DNA of 64,000 bases from Longitalea arenae. GTDB taxonomy: Bacteria; Bacteroidota; Bacteroidia; Chitinophagales; Chitinophagaceae. The position numbers and the translations under genes were made by a program. The stretch is from NCBI RefSeq assembly GCF_016924755.1, contig NZ_JAFFJX010000024.1, positions 1 to 64,000 on the forward strand, written 5' to 3'. The notes beneath the pieces are model-generated. The model was not told the origin of the DNA and made no database searches. It was given only the letters and a program-made list of their open reading frames with translations. How positions within the stretch are numbered: position 1 is the stretch's first letter; every line of letters begins with the position of its first letter. Below, one piece after another: positions 1-7,546 of the stretch.

Positions 1-29
1 CACAATGCGGGAGAGTAGGTAGTTGCCAT
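1..29 (+). rRNA. rrf: 5S ribosomal RNA, 3' end (partial)
   Basis: The first bases match the conserved 3' arm of bacterial 5S rRNA (GCGGGAGAGTAGGT followed by GTTGCC). A strong intrinsic terminator follows directly, as expected at the end of an rRNA operon. Only the tip of the gene is in the window, so the exact 3' end is approximate. Confidence 0.8.
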
Positions 30-36
30 ATTTATT

Positions 37-72
37 AAAAAGCCTTTCAGATTTGTGTCTGAGAGGCTTTTT
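37..72 (+). terminator. Intrinsic terminator of the rRNA operon
   Basis: A 15-bp stem (37-51 with 58-72, one G-T pair) closes a 6-base loop, with A-runs on the left and T-runs on the right. It ends the 5S rRNA transcript. Confidence 0.9.
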
Positions 73-184
73 GCTTTTATACACCTGCTGAATCTACAGG
101 CCGCTGAATGCGGTACGCTAGCCGAACCCCTGCTCCCGCAAAAACGACAAGTCTACTCTATCCCACCCAGCAAAGTATAATCCC

Positions 185-256
185 CTGCAACCTGAAACCT
201 GTAACCGGTACCGCTGTAACCGGCAACCGGTAACTGGCAACCGGCAAATTGCCAAC
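185..256. repeat. Heptad array, consensus YGGYAAC/CTGNAAC
   Basis: Units CTGCAAC, CTGAAAC, CTGTAAC, then after a short irregular stretch CGGCAAC, CGGTAAC, TGGCAAC and CGGCAAA follow each other with a 7-bp period. The AAC end of the unit is nearly constant and the third and fourth positions vary. It lies between the rRNA terminator and apbE. Confidence 0.75.
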
Positions 257-297
257 CTAGCTTATTAATCAGCCACTTTACGCATAACTGTTTTCCA

Positions 298-305
298 TAC
301 ATTTG
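298..305 (+). promoter_or_regulatory. Bacteroidota -7 box (TACATTTG) of apbE
   Basis: The box matches TANNTTTG. It ends only four bases before the apbE ATG, so transcription would start at or next to the start codon and the mRNA would be leaderless. The -33 partner is weak (TTTA at 277-280 rather than TTTG). Confidence 0.5.
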
Positions 306-309
306 TAAC

Positions 310-1317
310 ATGCGTTACTTATGCGTGCTGTTATTTACCTGTACCGCTTTCATTCATCAACCAGCCTGGCGAAAGATCCAGATCAATGGGAAAGCCCAGG
401 GTACTACCTACCTTATTACCTGGTACGCCAGAGACAGCACCGTCAGCCAGCACCAGATCGATAGCATCCTGCAAAGGATCGATAGCTCCCTTTCCATTTA
501 CAATCCTCAATCCCTCATTACACAATTCAATAATTCAGGCAAGGGCATTGTAATGGATAAACACCTCCAGATCGTATATAATAAATCTATAGACACTTAC
601 CGGCAAACCGGCGGGATATTCGATATAACCGTTCAGCCCCTTGTGCAGGCCTGGGGCTTCGGGCCAAAGAAAGTATCCGGCCTGCCCGATTCAACTGCTA
701 TCCGGGCCTTAAGAGCCTGTGTAAGCTCATTAAACCTCTATACAAAGGGAAACACCTTACAGAAGAAGAAGACCTGCACGCAGATAGATGTGAACGGTAT
801 AGCCCAGGGATACACCGTTGACGTCATCGCCCGATTTCTGGAAGCAAACGGCATTCAAAACTATCTGGTGGAACTGGGTGGGGAGATCCGGGTTAAGGGA
901 CATAAACAACCTGAGGGCGAGAAAATGAAGATCGGGATCGAAGCACCCGGCGAGAATGATTTCGAGTTGTCGATGATCCAGAAGATCATTGCTGTTGACA
1001 GCGGCGCCATTACCACATCCGGCAGCTACAGGAAATTTTATGAAAGCGAAGGCAAGAAGATCAGCCACCTCATAAATCCGCGTACCGGTTATCCGGCGCA
1101 AAATGAGCTGATCAGTGTGACTGTTTTCGCCCGCGATGCCATTACAGCCGATGCCTACGACAATGCGCTGATGATAATGGGTTTGAAGAAAGCGTTGCAA
1201 TTTGTTGAAAAACGCAATGATCTGGCCGCTCACTTCATATACCGTACGCCCGGGGGCAGCATCGCAGATACGGCTTCAAGCCGGTTCTATAAATTGCTCC
1301 AGAAAACCCAGCGCTGA
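310..1317 (+). CDS. apbE: FAD:protein FMN transferase (ApbE family)
   Basis: ApbE enzymes attach FMN covalently to a threonine of target flavoproteins, using FAD as donor, on the outer side of the cytoplasmic membrane. The 335-residue length is normal. Family motifs are clear: AQGYTVDV at about 165, VELGGEIRVKG at 187-197, HLINPRTGYP at 253-262 and the metal-binding stretch TADAYDNALM at 279-288. The N-terminus is a short hydrophobic leader (about 2-15) without a convincing lipobox. No flavinylation target (NqrB/C, RnfG-like) is seen in the window. The ATG at 310 is the only plausible start, since the next Met is near residue 82. A heptad array follows the stop. Confidence 0.9.
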   Translation: MRYLCVLLFTCTAFIHQPAWRKIQINGKAQGTTYLITWYARDSTVSQHQIDSILQRIDSSLSIYNPQSLITQFNNSGKGIVMDKHLQIVYNKSIDTYRQTGGIFDITVQPLVQAWGFGPKKVSGLPDSTAIRALRACVSSLNLYTKGNTLQKKKTCTQIDVNGIAQGYTVDVIARFLEANGIQNYLVELGGEIRVKGHKQPEGEKMKIGIEAPGENDFELSMIQKIIAVDSGAITTSGSYRKFYESEGKKISHLINPRTGYPAQNELISVTVFARDAITADAYDNALMIMGLKKALQFVEKRNDLAAHFIYRTPGGSIADTASSRFYKLLQKTQR

Positions 1318-1340
1318 AAAGGGGAAGGGGCTCCAGGGCG

Positions 1341-1368
1341 GAACGTTGAACGGGAAACGCAAAACGCA
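1341..1368. repeat. Short heptad array downstream of apbE
   Basis: Four consecutive units GAACGTT, GAACGGG, AAACGCA and AAACGCA begin 23 bp after the apbE stop codon. The AACG/ACG core is constant. Confidence 0.6.
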
Positions 1369-1443
1369 TAAAGCGTCTGCCGTAAGGTGGAAGTTGCGTG
1401 CTGGCTGGCGGCAGCCTGGAACTTGAGATCTTAGATTCGAATG

Positions 1444-1478
1444 CTTTTCGCCTTTGGCTTTCGCCTTTAAGCCTTGAG
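1444..1478. repeat. Short heptad array, CTTTNGC-like
   Basis: Five units (CTTTTCG, CCTTTGG, CTTTCGC, CTTTAAG, CCTTGAG) run with a 7-bp period upstream of the Gfo/Idh/MocA gene. Divergence is high, so the register is less certain than in the larger arrays. Confidence 0.45.
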
Positions 1479-1585
1479 CGCTAAATTAAATTGTTGCTAA
1501 GATGCAGCCGATAAAAAGAATTTTACTACTTATACAAGGGCAGAATTCCCATTTATCGTCAAAATAAAAACTTTTGCTTTGTTAT

Positions 1586-2788
1586 ATGAGCAGACGTCAT
1601 TTCATTAAACAGTCTGGATTACTGGCCGGTGGCCTGTTCTTCTCCAATCAATGGCTGCAGGCAATGGCCGGCCCCGCAGAAAAGATCAATATCGGCATAA
1701 TCGGTTGCGGCGACCGCGGCACAGGTATTATGAAAATGCTTAATGACCTTACCGACCGGTTTACTATAACCGCCGTATGCGATGTGCTCGATTTTCGCAT
1801 TGAAAACGCGAAGAAGGCCAGTCCAACTATAACACCCGCCGTTTACAAAGATTACCGCAAACTGCTCGATGACAGGTCGGTGCATGCTGTCGTCATCGCT
1901 ACCACGCTCAGTGAACATTATCAGATCGCCAAAGATGCATTGCTGGCTGGTAAACATATCTACCTCGAAAAAGCGATGACCTATTCCATTGACCAGGCCC
2001 TTGACCTGGTCAAAATATCAAAAGCGCATCCCAATCTGACAGTGCAAATAGGGCACCAATACCGCTCCACCCCGTTGTACTTTAAGGTGAAGGAGATGAT
2101 CGAAAAAGGGTATCTCGGAAAAGTTACGCAGCTCGATTGCCGTTGGGATCGCAACTGGAACTGGCGCCGGGCTGTACCTGCCGGTTATACCGATAAACAG
2201 GTGAACTGGCGAATGTATAAAGCTTATTCCGGTGGTTTGCCCGCCGAATTACTATCGCATCAGATGGACTTCATCAACTGGGCATTCAATACCCATCCCG
2301 ACGAAGTAATGGGAACGGGTGGCATCGACTTCTATAAAGACGGCCGCGAAACTTACGATAATGTACAGGTGATGTTGCGCTATGGCAAAGAGAATATGAT
2401 CGGAAATTTCGGTTCCACCTGCGGCAATGCACATGACGGTTATATTTTCAAAATAAAAGGCACCAAGGGCGCTGTGCATTTATTGATGCATGAAGGGGTT
2501 TATTATCCCGAGTCTACTACCAAAAAAGAACTGCAAACCGTTGATGGTGTTACAGGCGCTACCAAAATAGAATGGAATAAAGAAGGCGGTATCAATATTC
2601 TGAAAGAACCCACGAAAGATGGCACCTGGTATGCATTGCTGGAATTCTATACGGCGGTTACCGAAAAAAAGATGCCCACCTCCAATATTCTGACCGGCGC
2701 TACCACCGCTATTTGTGTAGCATTGGCAAACCAGGCTATCTTCAATCATACGATCGAAAAATGGAAACCGGCTTATAATCTATTGTAA
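1586..2788 (+). CDS. Tat-exported Gfo/Idh/MocA-family oxidoreductase
   Basis: A NAD(P)-dependent sugar or polyol dehydrogenase of the Gfo/Idh/MocA family, 400 residues from the ATG chosen here. That start puts a twin-arginine signal (SRRHFIK at 2-8, then a hydrophobic stretch) at the exact N-terminus; the open frame extends four codons further to a TTG, which would bury it. A Rossmann dinucleotide motif (GIIGCGDRG) is at 37-45 and the family lysine motif appears as LEKA at 127-130. Tat export means the enzyme folds with its nucleotide before export. The gene sits 19 bp before a tandem DUF1080 protein. In Bacteroides, such pairs oxidise the C3 of glucosides and then cleave the 3-keto product; that role is inferred here. 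Confidence 0.88.
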   Translation: MSRRHFIKQSGLLAGGLFFSNQWLQAMAGPAEKINIGIIGCGDRGTGIMKMLNDLTDRFTITAVCDVLDFRIENAKKASPTITPAVYKDYRKLLDDRSVHAVVIATTLSEHYQIAKDALLAGKHIYLEKAMTYSIDQALDLVKISKAHPNLTVQIGHQYRSTPLYFKVKEMIEKGYLGKVTQLDCRWDRNWNWRRAVPAGYTDKQVNWRMYKAYSGGLPAELLSHQMDFINWAFNTHPDEVMGTGGIDFYKDGRETYDNVQVMLRYGKENMIGNFGSTCGNAHDGYIFKIKGTKGAVHLLMHEGVYYPESTTKKELQTVDGVTGATKIEWNKEGGINILKEPTKDGTWYALLEFYTAVTEKKMPTSNILTGATTAICVALANQAIFNHTIEKWKPAYNLL

Positions 2789-2807
2789 TCATTATTTTAA
2801 CTGACAT

Positions 2808-4184
2808 ATGAAAAAACTCTCCTGCGTACTTTTGGCTCTTGTATCAGCGACTGTAGTTTCTGCCCAATCGGGCAATGGATGGACGAATCTCTTCGATGGA
2901 AAAACATTGAATGGCTGGAAAAAGATCTCCGGTGAAGCGGAGTACAAAGTTGAAGAAGGTGCTATCGTGGGTATCACTGTTCCGAATACACCCAACACCT
3001 TCCTGGTTACCGAAAAAGAATATGGCGATTTTGTACTGGAATTGGAAGTAAAGATTGAAGACACCACTTCCAACTCAGGTATTCAGTTCAGAAGCCATTA
3101 TGATCCTGAAATGAGCAATGGCCGCGGTGGCAAAGGCCGGGTATATGGTTACCAGTTTGAACTGGACCCCTCTTCGCGCCGCTGGACGGGTGGAATATAT
3201 GATGAAGCCCGCCGCGACTGGTTATATCCCCTGTCGTTAAACCCGGCCGGACAAAACGCTTTTAAAACCGGAGAATACAACAAGGTAAGGGTGGAGTGCA
3301 TTGGTAATAATATCAGGACCTGGGTAAATGACAAAGCTGCTGCGTACGTGATCGATACCGTTGACAAAAGCGGATTTATTGCCCTGCAGGTGCACGCTAT
3401 TAACAAAGGTGACCTGGCGGGCAAAAAGATCTATTGGCGCAATATCCGTATCAAAACCGGTGATCTGAAACCTGCGTCATTCGCAAAAGGCGTTTATGTC
3501 GCCAACTATATTCCCAATAACCTGTCGGCTTACGAAAAAAGCGATGGCTGGAAGCTGCTCTTCGACGGGAAGACCACCAATGGCTGGGTAGGGGCGTATA
3601 AGAAGACCTTCCCTGAAAAAGGCTGGGCAATAAAAGACGGCACATTGAATGTACAATCGGCAGCCGGCGGTGAATCAACCAACGGAGGAGATATCGTTAC
3701 CAAAGATCAGTTCAGCGCATTTGATCTGTCGTTCGATTTTAAATTAACACCCGGCGCCAATAGCGGGGTCAAATACTTCGTGACCTTGTCGGAAAATAAT
3801 GCGGGTTCTGCGATCGGGCTCGAATACCAGGTGCTGGACGACACCCTGCATCCCGATGCTAAACTGGGCCGGAATGGCAATCGCACTCTGGCCTCTTTGT
3901 ACGACCTCATCAAAGCCGACAAACAAAAGCGGTTCATTCGCCAACCGGGTCAATGGAATACAGGCCGGGTAGTTGTATATCCCAATAACCATGTGGTGCA
4001 TTACCTGAATGGCGTAAAAGTCGTAGAATACGACCGCGGCTCACCGGCATTTCGCGAACTGGTAGCCCAAAGCAAGTATAAAGTTTGGAAGAATTTTGGA
4101 GAGGCGCCTAAAGGCCATATCCTGATCCAGGATCATGGCAATGAGGTAAGTTTCAGAAGTATTAAAATAAAGGAATTAAAGTAG
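2808..4184 (+). CDS. Secreted protein with two DUF1080 (3-keto-disaccharide hydrolase) domains
   Basis: The 458-residue protein has a signal peptide (residues 1-19, ending VVSAQ) and two DUF1080 domains, at about 26-215 and 245-456. Each begins with the family's LFDGKT..GW signature and carries the NSGIQFR/NSGVKYF strand. DUF1080 proteins have a LamG-like beta-sandwich, and characterised members hydrolyse or eliminate 3-keto-glycosides. It is probably co-transcribed with the Tat-exported dehydrogenase just upstream, giving an oxidise-then-cleave module in the periplasm. Single-domain members are the common form, so the duplication is of note; the two halves are divergent and may differ in activity. 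An intrinsic terminator follows. Confidence 0.85.
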   Translation: MKKLSCVLLALVSATVVSAQSGNGWTNLFDGKTLNGWKKISGEAEYKVEEGAIVGITVPNTPNTFLVTEKEYGDFVLELEVKIEDTTSNSGIQFRSHYDPEMSNGRGGKGRVYGYQFELDPSSRRWTGGIYDEARRDWLYPLSLNPAGQNAFKTGEYNKVRVECIGNNIRTWVNDKAAAYVIDTVDKSGFIALQVHAINKGDLAGKKIYWRNIRIKTGDLKPASFAKGVYVANYIPNNLSAYEKSDGWKLLFDGKTTNGWVGAYKKTFPEKGWAIKDGTLNVQSAAGGESTNGGDIVTKDQFSAFDLSFDFKLTPGANSGVKYFVTLSENNAGSAIGLEYQVLDDTLHPDAKLGRNGNRTLASLYDLIKADKQKRFIRQPGQWNTGRVVVYPNNHVVHYLNGVKVVEYDRGSPAFRELVAQSKYKVWKNFGEAPKGHILIQDHGNEVSFRSIKIKELK

Positions 4185-4206
4185 CTATAAGCCTTTAAAC
4201 AGTAGA

Positions 4207-4240
4207 TACCCTGGTGAGCAATCGCCGGGGTATTTTTTTT
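4207..4240 (+). terminator. Intrinsic terminator after the DUF1080 gene
   Basis: Stem 4207-4214 pairs with 4225-4232 (one G-T pair) around a 10-base loop, followed by eight T residues. Confidence 0.85.
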
Positions 4241-4273
4241 TGGCGAAGCTGCATTATGTGTTCGCGTTTCCGT

Positions 4274-4305
4274 AAAAAAGAAAGGTCGCCTTTTTACAGG
4301 CGACC
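4274..4305 (-). terminator. Intrinsic terminator for leftward transcripts
   Basis: A perfect GGTCGCC/GGCGACC stem (4284-4290 with 4299-4305) is followed on the minus strand by a T-rich run at 4283-4274. It would end transcription coming from the protease pair at 4619-6003. Confidence 0.7.
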
Positions 4306-4618
4306 CTACACTAATCAAATACCATTAACCATTAAACCTTATCCTACTGCAAAGTTGCAAATTAATACGCAAACAAAAAATAGATTGCCATAAAGATTTT
4401 GCAGGAATAAATAGTAACTCCTAGAAAAAGTTGAAAAGATGGGGATATTACGATGTAAAGGCATGCAACGACAGCGAAAAAACAGATGGAGCAGGATGGT
4501 TCTGGCGGTGCTAAAGGGTGCTAAAGCTGGAAAAAATCTGTCAGTTATCAATAAAAAAACATCGGCAACAGCAAGGTCATTGCACGGAAAGCGGGATGAG
4601 TATTAATAAGTGTCTGTT
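4306..4618. other. Intergenic stretch with no supported gene
   Basis: AT-rich DNA between convergent units. It has a short direct repeat of GGTGCTAAAG near 4507-4530 and a weak run of three CCATT-like heptads near 4320-4340. I see no convincing coding sequence or RNA. Confidence 0.4.
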
Positions 4619-4993
4619 TTACAATGGTATTCTGAGCACACTGTCTTTTGTAATGTTAACAGTTAATCTTTTTGACTGATTGCTATAGTTAATTAGCAAA
4701 GTATAGGTGCCTGGAACCTGCAGTTCGGGCAGGGAAAAATTGCCCTGGTCATCGGTTTGCGCGGCAATATCGGGATGTTCATAACTTCCTTCGGCGATCA
4801 TTACAATAGCGCCTTCCACGGGCGCCCCTGTTGCTGATCTGTACAACACCCCTCTTACGCTGGTAGTAGCGGATGGCATATTTAAATTGTTGTTTTTGAT
4901 CAACCAGTATCCAATTAAAAAACAGGAAAGGATGAAACTGATCGCCAGCCATCCCTTCCTGTTTTGATTATTTACATGCCGAGATTCTTCCAT
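4619..4993 (-). CDS. Membrane-anchored carboxypeptidase-regulatory-like domain protein
   Basis: A 124-residue protein with a basic N-terminus, one transmembrane helix (about 15-32) and then a beta-sandwich domain (about 44-124) of the carboxypeptidase regulatory-like type (VRGVLYRSATGAPVEGA, TDDQGNFSLPEL, GTYTLLINY). Such domains are non-catalytic binding or spacer modules in Bacteroidota surface proteins. Its start overlaps the end of the upstream protease gene by 22 bp, so the two are co-transcribed and probably translationally coupled. It may tether or partner the protease outside the cell; that is inference from position. Confidence 0.75.
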   Translation of the reverse strand: MEESRHVNNQNRKGWLAISFILSCFLIGYWLIKNNNLNMPSATTSVRGVLYRSATGAPVEGAIVMIAEGSYEHPDIAAQTDDQGNFSLPELQVPGTYTLLINYSNQSKRLTVNITKDSVLRIPL

Positions 4994-6003
4994 GCCTGAA
5001 TATTATTGAACACGGGCTGAACAATTCTTGTTGCTGAATTGCCGGTGATCAAACCATTGGTATGGATACCAACTGCATAGCGGGAATTTCCGACCTTCAC
5101 CCAAACGGGAGAACCACTTTGTCCGCCCATGGTATCTATTTCATAATAAATAACCCGGGGAGCCACTGATTTTGCTTTACGGGCCATGAACCATTGCTGA
5201 TTGCCGCCTTTATCGCCGGGATAACCACTCAGGTTCAGGTAAGCGTTAAGCAGGTATGGATTATCCTTTACGGCAAAGCCAAATACACCGGTTTTATCGC
5301 CGGGGCGGGCAGTGCGGGGTAAAATGATACAACCATAGTCATATTCTCTTTTCTTGTCATTAACCCAGCCTGAAACGCTTCTGAATGATGTGCCTACATA
5401 AGAGCCATATGGCCTTGTGGCATCATTTAAGCCGGGGATTACTTCAATGCTCTTTGGCCAGCCACCCTGAGCATGCAGGTATACGCAGTGCCCGGCAGTG
5501 ATCACGGTGCGGGGAGCTACCAGCCAGCCAGTGCCAATAAAGCGGGCGCCATTTTGTGCTGTAATGCGTAAGGAACAAATAGCCCGCCAGGGGAATGAAG
5601 TCGTGGGAGAAATGCGAACGCGGTCATCGGTTCCGATAATTACTTCTGATAAGCTTTTCTCATACAATTCAGGATAGCTGGCAAAGAAAGCATCCCGGGT
5701 AAATGCGCCTTCTCCTTCTTCCTCCGGTACCTCTGTGCCGGCTTCTTCCAAACCGGTTGAAAACTCCTGTTCGTTTTCGGTATTGAGCCTGTTATACATT
5801 TCCTTATCGGCCTCTCCCGGTTTGGTAATTTTAAAGCCTTCAACATGCTCGATTTCTGTTTCAGTATCTGATTCCATTCCCATGTATGACTGACCTGGCA
5901 AGTTCTCAATCATGCTTGGGTTTGGCGCTGTGCCTACCAATGGTTCTTTGTCATTACCATTCTTGGGTGACCGCAGTGTTTCAGAGAAAGTCTTTGGCTT
6001 CAT
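4972..6003 (-). CDS. V8/Glu-endopeptidase-like trypsin-fold serine protease
   Basis: A 343-residue protein with a chymotrypsin-fold protease domain in the last ~210 residues. The catalytic triad is visible: His172 in TAGHCV, Asp222 in YDYGCIIL and Ser297 in GGQSGSPV. The late strand GIHTNG (312-317) is typical of V8-type (S1B) enzymes. Residues 1-125 are polar, acidic (many Glu between 44 and 98) and low-complexity, and look like a propeptide. RVRISPTTSFPWRAI (128-142) resembles the mature start of bacterial Glu-specific endopeptidases. No Sec, Tat or lipoprotein signal is visible at the N-terminus, which is odd for this family. The overlapping downstream gene encodes a one-helix membrane protein. 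Confidence 0.85.
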   Translation of the reverse strand: MKPKTFSETLRSPKNGNDKEPLVGTAPNPSMIENLPGQSYMGMESDTETEIEHVEGFKITKPGEADKEMYNRLNTENEQEFSTGLEEAGTEVPEEEGEGAFTRDAFFASYPELYEKSLSEVIIGTDDRVRISPTTSFPWRAICSLRITAQNGARFIGTGWLVAPRTVITAGHCVYLHAQGGWPKSIEVIPGLNDATRPYGSYVGTSFRSVSGWVNDKKREYDYGCIILPRTARPGDKTGVFGFAVKDNPYLLNAYLNLSGYPGDKGGNQQWFMARKAKSVAPRVIYYEIDTMGGQSGSPVWVKVGNSRYAVGIHTNGLITGNSATRIVQPVFNNIQAWKNLGM

Positions 6004-6546
6004 AAATTAGTTTTTTTGGTTATTGTAATGAAGTGATGAAGCGGCCGGGCAAAGCAGCAGTTCTACTTATCCGATAAAATAATGCAGCCTGTCCTGTGGT
6101 TAACAGGGCGGTGCATACAACGCCATTAAATGATCAGTCAGAAACCTTTCATTACATTCAAACCACATAACCTGGGGGAACGGAGAAGATGATTTGTTGA
6201 GAGATACCGTGTACTGGCTGTCCATTACCCGAAGCAAAGTTCAGCGCGAGTTTTGTCAGAGCCTTTATGTATTTCGGATAATGATGGGAGGTGGTTACCT
6301 CTGTAGTCCCTCATAGGCCTTCTTATGAGGTGAAATCAACAATTTGGACGGTTATGGTTTACGTAATTAATATCCTTACAAATACTACTACCCTCCACTT
6401 CACCTTTTAAAGATATAGAGTAAACTTTATATTCTTTTCCTTTTTATATAAAATAATTGGGAAGAGCAATGTGTTGTATTAATTACATAGCTGCGATACC
6501 GTTATAGCAATGATCAATGTCAATGTTTTTGCCATGTTTAAACACG
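6004..6546. other. Long upstream region with local hairpins
   Basis: This 540-bp region lies upstream of the protease operon. It holds two adjacent small hairpins (GAGGT/ACCTC near 6291-6304 and CCTCATA/TATGAGG at 6309-6330) and an AT-rich tract at 6400-6470. There is no supported reading frame. A small RNA running rightward to the 6547-6576 hairpin is possible but unproven. Confidence 0.35.
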
Positions 6547-6576
6547 AAAGGTCTTCCGATTTGAGGAAGACCTTTT
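6547..6576. terminator. Strong hairpin terminator (usable in both directions)
   Basis: A perfect 11-bp stem (6547-6557 with 6565-6575) has a 7-base loop, T-rich on the right and A-rich on the left. It lies 26 bp beyond the stop of the leftward Usp gene. Confidence 0.8.
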
Positions 6577-6601
6577 CTTTATCTATAAAAAAAAACGAGT
6601 T

Positions 6602-7480
6602 TCAGGAAGATTTGGATGCCGGTTCATTGTTTTTGTCGACATTCTTATCAACGGTGATCACCGGGATCTTTGAACCATAGGATAATAGTTTACGGGTTAT
6701 CCGGTTCCACCAGCCAGGCATATGAAATTCTTTCAACGGATTGGCCATGATGAGGTCGGCGTTGATGCGTTTTGAAAAATCAAGTGTGCTTTTGGCCAGG
6801 TTCTTTCCTTCCAGTAAAAAGCATTGCACGGGAATAGTGCTCAGGCTTTGTATTACTTCCAGTGTTTTATTCAACACCATTTCTGCAGCGTTGTCATCTT
6901 TACGCAAACTAACCAGGTATACCGTGCTTTGAAAGGTACGGGCCAGCATAGTGGCAAATTTAATGCGGCGTACCGGTACTTCGTTGGTTAACGGTAATAC
7001 GATCTTTTTGAAATGGCTTACCAATCCGCTCGAGCGAATGGCCAGCGCCGGAACGTTGGTCTTGCGGGCCAGCTGGCTGATAGAAACGGAAGATAAGATG
7101 CGATGTATGAGATTGAATTTCGACAGCCCTACTACAACCAGGTCCATATTGTACTGCTCAATGTATTTCACCAGTTGCTGACTGGGCCGGCCCTGTAATA
7201 AACTGATCTCGATCTTACCTTCCCCACACAAATGGTGTTGATAGGTTTCTTTAAGGATCTCCAGTTTTTTACGGGCATTTTTCAGATCGGCAGTGATGTC
7301 GTAAGGGAGCAGCATGCTGGCATCTACAGGTACTAATGGCAGCAGGTTCTTCGATACCACATGTACCAGGTGAATATTGCATTGGAAGGTGTTCGCCAGT
7401 TCAATGGCTTTGGTGATGGCCCATTTGCTGCGGCCGGAGAAATCAACCGGCACCAGAATGTTATATAATTTGCCTGGCAT
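6602..7480 (-). CDS. Tandem universal stress protein (UspA domains)
   Basis: A cytoplasmic protein of 292 residues with two Usp domains, at about 3-148 and 155-282. The first opens with YNILVPVDFSGRSKWAITKAIELA and ends with the ATP-binding-type loop VVGLSKFNLIHRILSSVS; the second is more divergent and has NPLKEFHMPGWWNRITRKL. Bacteroidota commonly carry such two-domain forms. Usp proteins respond to starvation and stress, and some bind ATP. It follows the glycosyltransferase-phosphatase fusion by 66 bp on the same strand, so the two are likely co-expressed; this fits a stress role for the fusion. A strong terminator lies downstream. Confidence 0.88.
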   Translation of the reverse strand: MPGKLYNILVPVDFSGRSKWAITKAIELANTFQCNIHLVHVVSKNLLPLVPVDASMLLPYDITADLKNARKKLEILKETYQHHLCGEGKIEISLLQGRPSQQLVKYIEQYNMDLVVVGLSKFNLIHRILSSVSISQLARKTNVPALAIRSSGLVSHFKKIVLPLTNEVPVRRIKFATMLARTFQSTVYLVSLRKDDNAAEMVLNKTLEVIQSLSTIPVQCFLLEGKNLAKSTLDFSKRINADLIMANPLKEFHMPGWWNRITRKLLSYGSKIPVITVDKNVDKNNEPASKSS

Positions 7481-7546
7481 AGATTTCGTTTTTGGTTTAC
7501 TGTTAGAAATGTGGTTAATATGTCAGGTGCTCATGGTGCGTGGAGC

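Noticed and set aside
4339-4551. 70-codon leftward frame
   Set aside because: Composition is not coding-like, it has no initiation context, and it lies in an AT-rich gap beyond the stop of the upstream gene.
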